Source: Agaricicola taiwanensis_A
GTDB taxonomy: Bacteria > Pseudomonadota > Alphaproteobacteria > Rhizobiales > Methylopilaceae
Reading direction: 5' to 3'
Assembly (NCBI GenBank): GCA_040394255.1
Contig: JBEBSP010000136.1
Span: 1-7,171 of the forward strand
DNA length: 7,171 nt
The notes under the pieces: generated by a model
What the model was told of the DNA's origin: nothing
Seen by the model: only the letters and a program-made list of their open reading frames with translations
Database searches by the model: none
Position numbers and translations under genes: made by a program
In this document: positions 1 through 5,036 of the stretch, in pieces
Layout: every line of letters begins with the position of its first letter
Numbering within the stretch: position 1 is the stretch's first letter

Positions 1-60
1 GGAATCGAACCCTCGTATGCAGCTTGGGAAGCTGCCGTTCTACCATTGAACTACGCCCGC
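1..60 (-). tRNA. tRNA-Gly (CCC), 5' 60 nt, cut by window edge
   Basis: On the minus strand the tRNA begins at position 60 with acceptor strand GCGGGCG, then TA, the D arm GTTC/GAAC around loop AATGGTA, the anticodon arm GCAGC/GCTGC around loop TTCCCAA, variable region ATAC, T stem GAGGG and T loop TTCGATT. The window ends two bases into the 3' T-stem strand, so the rest of the T stem, the acceptor 3' strand and any encoded CCA are missing. Loop positions 34-36 read CCC, which decodes the glycine codon GGG. All visible stems pair perfectly. I see no clear promoter for it on the minus strand; the strong promoter at 159-187 faces the other way. Confidence 0.95.
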
Positions 61-158
61 GATACGATCCTTCAATCCGGCGGATCGCCACCTTTCGATA
101 GCCGATCCTTGTGGGAATGTCATCAGGCCACGCCCCAACCGGCCATGGGACAATGGTG

Positions 159-187
159 TTGACAGGATCAAGATTTATGACTATAAT
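159..187 (+). promoter_or_regulatory. Perfect consensus sigma-70 promoter with no obvious gene
   Basis: TTGACA at 159-164 and TATAAT at 182-187 are separated by exactly 17 bp, which is the textbook sigma-70 consensus at all twelve positions. The predicted start site is near 193-195. The promoter points rightward, toward the 3' end of the oppositely oriented dcd and away from the tRNA. The local AT-rich stretch (about 159-206) stands out against the GC-rich surroundings. What it transcribes is unknown: an antisense or small RNA, a small protein starting at 226, or a remnant of a lost gene. Confidence 0.75.
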
Positions 188-189
188 CC

Positions 190-208
190 TAAAATGATAA
201 TTCTCACG
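190..208 (+). promoter_or_regulatory. Fur-box-like sequence at the start site of the 159-187 promoter
   Basis: Aligned to the 19-bp E. coli Fur consensus, this stretch matches at 12 of 19 positions, including an unbroken run ATGATAAT at 194-201. The right half is poor (TCTCACG). It is centred a few bases past the predicted start site, where a repressor would block initiation. It also contains the near-palindrome TGATAATTCTCA (195-206). The match is suggestive only; alphaproteobacterial iron regulators (Fur/Mur, Irr, RirA) do not all use this consensus. Confidence 0.3.
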
Positions 209-271
209 GTGCAGCGGGGCCTTGCATGACAGACGAACACATGGTGGCCCGCACCCTTTCCGCCGCCGCGC

Positions 272-288
272 CGGCCCTCCTCGGGCCG
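272..288 (-). terminator. GC hairpin downstream of dcd, weak terminator candidate
   Basis: CGGCCC at 272-277 pairs perfectly with GGGCCG at 283-288 around a 5-nt loop, 28 nt past the dcd stop codon on the minus strand. No T-tract follows in either direction, so it is not a canonical intrinsic terminator. It may only protect the 3' end or be a chance GC hairpin. Confidence 0.25.
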
Positions 289-315
289 CTGATCCGCATC
301 CTTCACCCGTTCCGG

Positions 316-1407
316 TCAGCCCCGGAAATGCTTCGACAGCTTGAGCTTCTGCGCCTGGTAGTTGGAGCCGAGCGTCGAGCCGTAAAGCGTGTCGGAGGGG
401 GCGCCGAGCCTCTCATAGACGAGGCGGCCGACCGTCTGTCCGTGCTCGACGATGAAGGGCACCTCGTGGCTGCGCACTTCCAGCACCGCGCGCGATCCGT
501 GGCCGCCGGAGGCCACATGGCCGAAGCCCGGATCGAAGAAACCGGCGTAATGGACCCGGAACTCGCCCACCAGCGGGTCGAAGGGCACCATCTCGGCCGC
601 ATAGCCCGGCGGGACGTGGACCGCTTCGTTGGAGGCGAGGATGTAGAATTCGCCGGGATCGAGGATGAGCTGGCGCTGCTTGACGCGCACCGGCTCCCAG
701 AAATCGTCGACCGCATAACCGCCGACATTGTCGACGTCGATGACGCCGGTGTGGCGCTTGGCGCGGTAGCCCACGAGGCCATCCGGACCGAGACCCGCCA
801 GATCGATGGTGACCGAGATGCCGTCGCGCAGGTCCGGCGCATCGGTGTCGACCAGCCGGTCGCTGGCCTGCAGGGCGGCAAGCTCGGCGGCGCTCAGCAC
901 CGCCTCACCCTGGCGGAAGCGCAGCTGCGTCAACCGCGAGCCCGTGTGCACCAGCACCGGGAAGGTGCGCGGGCTGACCTCCGCCCAGAGCGGGCCGTGG
1001 TAGCCGTCCGGCACCGCGTCGAAGGCCCGCCCGCCGTCGACGATGACGCGGGTGAAGACGTCCAGCCGGCCGGTCGAGCTTTTCGGGTTGGTCAGCGCCG
1101 CGAGGCCCGACGGCAGGGCCAGGCTCTCCAACAGCGGGATCAGATAGACGCAGCCGGTCTCCAGAACCGCGCCGGCCGCGAGGTCGAATTCGTGCAGCTT
1201 CAAGTCGTCGATGCGGCTCGCCACGCTGCGGCCCGGCCCCGGCAGGAAGCTGGCGCGCATGCGATAGGCCTTGGCGCCGAGGCGCAGGTCGAGGCTCGCG
1301 GGCTGGATCTGGCGCTCGGCCAGCGGATGTTCCAGGCGGATGACGCCCTGGTCCACGAGCCGCTGGATCGCCTGCCCCGGCAGGATGCCGTCCCTGATGT
1401 CCGCCAC
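316..1407 (-). CDS. dcd: dCTP deaminase, two-domain alphaproteobacterial form
   Basis: Deaminates dCTP to dUTP in the cytoplasm, supplying dUMP for thymidylate synthesis. The 363-aa protein has two copies of the dUTPase/DCD-type fold. The first (about residues 5-170) shows QPASLDLRLG at 35-44, the catalytic-type motif NPKSSTGR at 107-114 (E. coli Dcd KSSLAR, Ser111/Arg115) and Glu143 in WAEVSP, aligning with E. coli catalytic Glu138. The second (about 235-335) has FFDPGFGH at 290-297 and Glu310 in a matching position but no KSS motif, so it is probably structural. I chose the GTG at 1407 because GGGGAG lies about 7 nt upstream and the length fits the long alphaproteobacterial family (about 360-370 aa). 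The open frame extends to 1572, but those 55 residues look non-homologous. It is divergent from metZ and faces the tRNA-Gly. Single-domain Dcd enzymes are about 190 aa, so this is a distinct architecture. Confidence 0.92.
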   Translation of the reverse strand: MADIRDGILPGQAIQRLVDQGVIRLEHPLAERQIQPASLDLRLGAKAYRMRASFLPGPGRSVASRIDDLKLHEFDLAAGAVLETGCVYLIPLLESLALPSGLAALTNPKSSTGRLDVFTRVIVDGGRAFDAVPDGYHGPLWAEVSPRTFPVLVHTGSRLTQLRFRQGEAVLSAAELAALQASDRLVDTDAPDLRDGISVTIDLAGLGPDGLVGYRAKRHTGVIDVDNVGGYAVDDFWEPVRVKQRQLILDPGEFYILASNEAVHVPPGYAAEMVPFDPLVGEFRVHYAGFFDPGFGHVASGGHGSRAVLEVRSHEVPFIVEHGQTVGRLVYERLGAPSDTLYGSTLGSNYQAQKLKLSKHFRG

Positions 1408-1556
1408 GATGCTCTCCCCGTTGTTCCGCCCGACCAGACCATGTCCAGCGGACACGGTCCATCCATCCGCTTCGAGCGCTTTCCCGCCGCAACCCGGAAT
1501 CCGCTTTTGCCCTGAACGCTCTAGCCGATCTTGCCGGAGAGGCCAAGCGCATGTTC

Positions 1557-1585
1557 TTGACGCCACGGCCATCGTTCTTTTAAAA
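1557..1585 (+). promoter_or_regulatory. metZ promoter
   Basis: A TTGACG -35 box (1557-1562) is followed after 17 bp by TTAAAA (1580-1585) as -10. The predicted start at about 1591-1594 coincides with the 5' edge of the SAM-II aptamer (P1 begins at 1596), which independently supports the placement. The -10 lies inside an 18-bp palindrome. Confidence 0.55.
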
Positions 1586-1590
1586 GAACG
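1573..1590. repeat. Perfect 18-bp palindrome over the metZ -10 region
   Basis: CGTTCTTTT at 1573-1581 is followed directly by AAAAGAACG at 1582-1590, with no spacer and no mismatch. It covers the proposed metZ -10 box and lies between two divergent genes, a position typical of an operator. Being symmetrical, it also offers a TTAAAA-like -10 to the minus strand for dcd, but I see no good -35 for that. It could equally be a promoter that is palindromic by chance. I do not recognise the regulator. Confidence 0.4.
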
Positions 1591-1595
1591 TCCAT

Positions 1596-1650
1596 CGTGG
1601 TGATTTGGCCGGCCGGCTTGCAGCCACGTAAAACAACTCGCTAAAAGGCC
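1596..1650 (+). ncRNA. SAM-II riboswitch (metA-type) aptamer
   Basis: The H-type pseudoknot of the SAM-II class is readable. P1 is CGTGG (1596-1600) with CCACG (1624-1628). The conserved loop TGATTT follows P1 (1601-1606). The 3' block GCTAAAAGG (1640-1648) is the hallmark of the class. Pseudoknot pairing P2a is GGCC (1607-1610) with GGCC (1647-1650). P2b can be drawn as CGGCTT (1614-1619) with AACTCG (1635-1640), including one G-U and one C-C mismatch (1617/1637). SAM-II elements bind S-adenosylmethionine and repress methionine genes, usually metA, metX or metZ in Alphaproteobacteria, which fits the metZ gene that follows. The metZ ribosome site is about 40 nt past the aptamer, so repression needs an expression platform in 1651-1700. 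Confidence 0.9.
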
Positions 1651-1703
1651 GTGCGGGACAGATCAGGCCTCCGCGACGGCCCAACGTCAGGAACCGCACC
1701 GTG
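1647..1703 (+). promoter_or_regulatory. Candidate riboswitch expression platform at the metZ ribosome site
   Basis: Two mutually exclusive pairings can be drawn. GGCCGT (1647-1652) pairs perfectly with ACGGCC (1676-1681) and uses the same GGCC that closes the pseudoknot. GTGCGG (1651-1656) pairs perfectly with CCGCAC (1694-1699), which separates the Shine-Dalgarno AGGAA (1689-1693) from the GTG start at 1701; it can be extended by GAC (1657-1659) with GTC (1686-1688), leaving AGGAA bulged. An inferred switch: ligand-bound aptamer frees 1651-1656 to clamp the ribosome site; without SAM the first hairpin forms instead. No T-tract is present, so control is more likely translational. Confidence 0.4.
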
Positions 1704-2891
1704 ACCAAAACCCTCTTGCCGACCTCATCACGCCCCGCGACCCGCGCCGTCCATGGCGGGGGCGACCGCTCCCAGTTCGGCGAGCTGTCCGAAGCGCTCT
1801 TCCTCACATCGAGCTTCACCTATTCCAGCATGGAGGCATCGGTCGCACGCTTCGCGGGCGACGATCCCGGCTTCATGTACACCCGGACCGGCAACCCGAC
1901 GATCGCCATGTTCGAGGAGCGGCTCGCGCTTCTCGAAGGCGCGCCCGCCGCGCGGGCGACCGCCAGCGGCATGGCGGCCGTCAACGCCGGCCTCATCAGC
2001 CTGCTGAAAGCCGGCGACCATGTGGTCTCGGCCCGGCAGGTGTTCGGCTCGTGCCGCTGGATCATCAAGGAGCTGCTGCCCAAGCTCGGCATCGCCACCA
2101 CCATGGTCGACCTGACGGACATCGCGGCCTGGCGCGCGGCGATCCGCCCCGAGACGAAGATCCTGTTCCTGGAAACGCCGGCCAACCCGACGCTGGAAGT
2201 GGCGGACCTCGCCGCGATCTCGGCGCTGGCGCGCGAGACCGGCGCGCTCCTTGTGGCCGACAATGCGCTGGCGAGCCCGGCCGTGCAGCAGCCCTACCGG
2301 CTGGGCGCGGACGTCGTGATCTATTCCGCCACCAAGCACATCGACGGCCATGGCCGATGTCTGGGCGGCATCGTCCTCAGCGACGAGGCGCGGATGAACG
2401 ATGCGATCGCGCCCTACCTGCGGCACACCGGCGGCTGCATCAGTCCCTTCAACGCCTGGGTGCTGCTGAAGAGCCTGGAAAGCCTGGAACTGCGGGTCGA
2501 GCGGCAAGCCGCCAACGCCGCCCGGCTGGCGGAAGTGCTGAGCGCCCACGGCAAGGTCGCCAAGGTCGCCTATCCGGGGCTCGCCGGCCACCCCCAGGCG
2601 GAGATCGTGGCGCGGCAGATGCTAAACGGCGGGACGGTGCTCGCGGTCGACCTGGGTAGCCAGGAACGCGCCTTCCGCTTCGCCAACGCCCTCAGGATCA
2701 TCAAGATCTCGAACAACTTCGGCGATGCCAAGAGCATCGTGACGCACCCCTTCTCCACCACCCACCAGCATGTGCCGGCGGAGGAAAAGCCCCTGCTCGG
2801 CATCACCGAGGGGCTGCTGCGCATGTCGGCGGGGCTGGAGGACATCCGCGATCTCGTCGAGGACGTGGAGCAGGCGCTGGAGCGCGTCTAG
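1701..2891 (+). CDS. metZ: O-succinylhomoserine sulfhydrylase
   Basis: A PLP enzyme of the Cys/Met metabolism (cystathionine gamma-synthase) family that makes homocysteine directly from O-succinylhomoserine and sulfide, in the cytoplasm. The 396-aa length is normal. Visible motifs are YTRTGNPT at 60-67 (Tyr60 and Arg62 contact PLP phosphate across the dimer), SGMAA at 89-93, Asp187 in DNAL for the pyridine nitrogen, the PLP lysine Lys212 in SATKHIDGHGRCLGG, THPFSTTH at 348-355 and the carboxylate-binding Arg374 in LLRMSAGLE. The DGHGRCLGG stretch is typical of MetZ rather than MetB or MetC, which separates it from cystathionine gamma-synthase. The GTG start at 1701 has AGGAA 7 nt upstream. 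The gene is controlled by the SAM-II riboswitch directly ahead of it. apaG follows after 137 bp, a neighbour pair seen in other Alphaproteobacteria. Confidence 0.95.
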   Translation: MTKTLLPTSSRPATRAVHGGGDRSQFGELSEALFLTSSFTYSSMEASVARFAGDDPGFMYTRTGNPTIAMFEERLALLEGAPAARATASGMAAVNAGLISLLKAGDHVVSARQVFGSCRWIIKELLPKLGIATTMVDLTDIAAWRAAIRPETKILFLETPANPTLEVADLAAISALARETGALLVADNALASPAVQQPYRLGADVVIYSATKHIDGHGRCLGGIVLSDEARMNDAIAPYLRHTGGCISPFNAWVLLKSLESLELRVERQAANAARLAEVLSAHGKVAKVAYPGLAGHPQAEIVARQMLNGGTVLAVDLGSQERAFRFANALRIIKISNNFGDAKSIVTHPFSTTHQHVPAEEKPLLGITEGLLRMSAGLEDIRDLVEDVEQALERV

Positions 2892-2932
2892 CAGGCGGCG
2901 GGCGGGGCGTTTCGTCCGCCCTCGCCCCTCAC

Positions 2933-2988
2933 GCCGCTTTGCCGCGGAAAGGCATGGGAGCGCGTTGACCCGCCACTGGCAAAGCGGC
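2933..2988. repeat. 11-bp perfect inverted repeat between metZ and apaG
   Basis: GCCGCTTTGCC (2933-2943) is the exact reverse complement of GGCAAAGCGGC (2978-2988), with 34 nt between the arms. In RNA it would form an 11-bp stem with a long loop; there is no T-tract after it, so it is not a standard terminator. It lies ahead of apaG, and a TACACT sequence at 3006-3011 could be a weak -10 box, which would place the right arm near a -35 region. Role unknown: operator, RNA processing hairpin or chance. Confidence 0.4.
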
Positions 2989-3028
2989 AAGGTGCGCTCC
3001 ACGGTTACACTCGGGATTCCCAACGCCC

Positions 3029-3421
3029 ATGTATTACGCCTCGACCCGCGGCATCGACGTGCTGGTCACCCCGCGTTACCTGCCCAAACGTTCCGATCCC
3101 AAGGCCCGGCAGTATGCCTTCGCCTATACGGTCATCATCGCCAATCACGGCCCGCAGACCGTTCAGCTGCTCACGCGCCGCTGGATGCTGACCGACTCCA
3201 CCGGCCAGGTCCGCGAAATCGAGGGCGAAGGCGTGATCGGCGAGCAGCCGGTCCTCAAGCCCGGCGAAAGCTTCGAATACACCAGCGGCGTGCCGCTCTC
3301 GGCGCCCTCGGGCGTGATGCTGGGCAGCTACGGCATGACGACCGACACCGGCGAGGCCTTCGACATCGACATCCCGGCCTTCTCGCTGGACGCGGACGGC
3401 GCCCGGCGCGTCATCAACTGA
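3029..3421 (+). CDS. apaG: ApaG family protein
   Basis: A 130-aa single-domain ApaG protein, normal for the family, with a predicted immunoglobulin-like beta sandwich and no signal peptide or membrane segment. The start MYYASTRGIDVLVTPRYL matches the usual family N-terminus, YAFAYTVIIANHG follows at 29-41, and the conserved glycine motif GEGVIGEQP is at 66-74, then PGESFEYTSG at 78-87. The biochemical role is not settled; it has been linked to Co2+/Mg2+ resistance in enterobacteria, and the same fold occurs in some F-box proteins. The ATG at 3029 has only a weak GGGA about 12 nt upstream. trkH begins 10 bp after the stop, so the two are probably co-transcribed. Whether it reads through from metZ is unclear because 137 bp with an inverted repeat separate them. 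Confidence 0.93.
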   Translation: MYYASTRGIDVLVTPRYLPKRSDPKARQYAFAYTVIIANHGPQTVQLLTRRWMLTDSTGQVREIEGEGVIGEQPVLKPGESFEYTSGVPLSAPSGVMLGSYGMTTDTGEAFDIDIPAFSLDADGARRVIN

Positions 3422-3431
3422 AGGTCATGCC

Positions 3432-4883
3432 GTGATCGACCTGCGGCCCATCAACGCCATCCTCGGCCTGTTCGTCACGCTGCTCGGCGCGATGATGCTG
3501 CTGCCGGCGATCGTCGATCTCCTGAGCGGCTCCGACGACTGGATCGTGTTCGCCGCATCCTCCGCCGTCTCGATCTTCGTCGGCGTCGCGCTGTGGTCGT
3601 CCGGGCGCACCAGCGAAGCGCCCCGGCTGAACGTCCGGCAGGCCTTCCTCCTGACCACGCTGTCATGGGTGGTCCTCGCCCTGTTCGCCGCCCTGCCCTT
3701 CATGTGGTCGCAGCTCAAGCTCGGCTTCGCGGCGGCTGTGTTCGAGGCGATGTCCGGGCTGACCACCACGGGCAGCACGGTCATCGTCGGGCTCGACCGG
3801 CTGCCGCCCGGCCTGCTGCTGTGGCGCGCGCTGCTGCACTTCTACGGCGGCATCGGGATCATCGTGATCGCGCTCGCGGTGCTGCCGATGCTGCGCGTCG
3901 GCGGCATGCAGCTGTTCCGCACGGAATCCTCCGACAAATCCGAAAAGCTGTTCCCCGCCGCCGCCCAGATCGCCGCCTCCACCTTCGGCGTCTACGTCAC
4001 GCTCAACATCCTGTGCACCATCGCCTACGCCATGGCGGGCATGCCCGCCTTCGACGCGGTGCTGCACGGCATGTCGACCGTGGCGACCGGCGGCTTTTCC
4101 AGCCACGACGCGTCGCTGGCCTACTACGACAGCGCCACCATCGAATGGGTGGCCGCGCTGTTCATGATCTCCGGCGCCCTGCCCTTCGCGCTCTATGTGC
4201 AGGCGGTGCGCGGCAGGCCGAACCTGCTGCTGCGCAATCCGGAGGTGAGGCTGTTCCTCGCCATCGTCCTGGTCGTCGCCATATTCCTGGTCGTCTATCA
4301 GGAATTCTACGACATCGCCGAGGGCCATACCGCCGTCCGCCACGCCATCTTCAACGTCATCAACCTGATGTCGACCACGGGCTTCACCATCGTCGACTAC
4401 GGGGCCTGGGGGCCGTTCCCGGACGCGCTGTTCTTCGTCGTGATGTTCCTGGGCGGCTGCATGGGCTCCACCGCCGGCGGCTTCAAGATGTTCCGGCTGA
4501 TCGTCATCGCGCGCACCACGCTGCAACAGTTCATGCAGATGCTCTATCCCAACGGCATCTTCCCGCTGACCTACGACAGGCGGCCGCTGGGCGACGATGT
4601 GGCCTCCTCGGTCTTCGCCTTCTCGATGCTGTATGTCGCCGTCTTCGTGACCGTCTCGGTGCTGCTGGCCGCCACGGGGCTGGACTTCATGACCGCGCTG
4701 TCGGCCTCGGTCTCGGCGCTGGCCAACGTCGGGCCGGGCCTCGGGCCGCTGATCGGCCCGACGGGAAATTTCACCGGGGTGGACGAGAGCGGACTCTGGC
4801 TGCTGTCCGCCACGATGCTGGTCGGGCGGCTGGAGATATTTACGGTTCTGGTGCTGTTGCTGCCGCGCTTCTGGCGCTCGTGA
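3432..4883 (+). CDS. trkH: Trk-type potassium uptake channel subunit TrkH
   Basis: Inner-membrane K+ uptake protein of the TrkH/KtrB/HKT superfamily, 483 aa, normal length. It is hydrophobic throughout and shows the four selectivity-filter P loops expected of four M1-P-M2 repeats: TTTGST at 111-116, STVATGGFS at 215-223, MSTTGFT at 313-319 and ANVGPGLG at 431-438. Further family motifs are GGIGIIVIALAVLP at 139-152, FLGGCMGSTAGGFKMFR at 339-355 and GRLEIFTVLVLLLP at 465-478. The GTG start at 3432 has GAAGG 7 nt upstream and lies 10 bp past the apaG stop. TrkH normally works with the cytosolic NAD/ATP-binding regulator TrkA, which is not in this window. It converges on hslO across a palindromic repeat. 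Confidence 0.95.
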   Translation: MIDLRPINAILGLFVTLLGAMMLLPAIVDLLSGSDDWIVFAASSAVSIFVGVALWSSGRTSEAPRLNVRQAFLLTTLSWVVLALFAALPFMWSQLKLGFAAAVFEAMSGLTTTGSTVIVGLDRLPPGLLLWRALLHFYGGIGIIVIALAVLPMLRVGGMQLFRTESSDKSEKLFPAAAQIAASTFGVYVTLNILCTIAYAMAGMPAFDAVLHGMSTVATGGFSSHDASLAYYDSATIEWVAALFMISGALPFALYVQAVRGRPNLLLRNPEVRLFLAIVLVVAIFLVVYQEFYDIAEGHTAVRHAIFNVINLMSTTGFTIVDYGAWGPFPDALFFVVMFLGGCMGSTAGGFKMFRLIVIARTTLQQFMQMLYPNGIFPLTYDRRPLGDDVASSVFAFSMLYVAVFVTVSVLLAATGLDFMTALSASVSALANVGPGLGPLIGPTGNFTGVDESGLWLLSATMLVGRLEIFTVLVLLLPRFWRS

Positions 4884-4886
4884 GAG

Positions 4887-5000
4887 AATGGGTCAGGCCG
4901 GGCTGCAAACGGCGCTGTTCTGCGCTCCGGTGCTCACGTATTGAAGCAGGCTCCGCTCCGGGGCTCGAAAATCACCGTTTTCGCCACGGCCTGATCCATT
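4887..5000. repeat. 114-bp imperfect palindromic intergenic element
   Basis: The ends are inverted repeats: 4887-4900 pairs with 4987-5000 over 14 positions with a single difference that would be a G-U pair in RNA. Inside, GGC (4901-4903) can pair with GCC (4983-4985) and AAACGG (4907-4912) with CCGTTT (4975-4980), so most of the element folds back as one hairpin. The middle holds a direct repeat, CGCTCCGGTGCTC (4923-4935) and CGCTCCGGGGCTC (4954-4966), 31 bp apart. It starts 3 bp after the trkH stop, between two convergent genes. From memory, CGCTCCGGTGCTCACGTA-like intergenic repeats are scattered in several proteobacterial genomes, but I cannot confirm that here. The TTTT just after the right arm might help a terminator role. 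Confidence 0.65.
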
Positions 5001-5036
5001 TTAGGACGGACTCACCCCAGTTGCTGATATCGCCTG

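Noticed and set aside
159..171. TTGACAGGATCAA read as an FNR-type site
   Set aside because: The half-sites TTGA and TCAA are separated by 5 bp rather than the 6 bp of an FNR box, and the left one is already the -35 hexamer.
226..1515. 429-codon plus-strand open frame
   Set aside because: From 316 on it is the mirror frame of dcd (codon middle positions aligned), which stays open in GC-rich genes; no recognisable domain. Only its first 30 codons are kept as a question.
1408..1572. 55-residue upstream extension of dcd
   Set aside because: The GTG at 1407 has a strong ribosome site and gives the family length; the extension has no family-like sequence.
2900..2921. GGGCGG/CCGCCC hairpin after metZ as a terminator
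   Set aside because: Six-bp stem in a generally GC-rich stretch with no T-tract; not distinguishable from chance.
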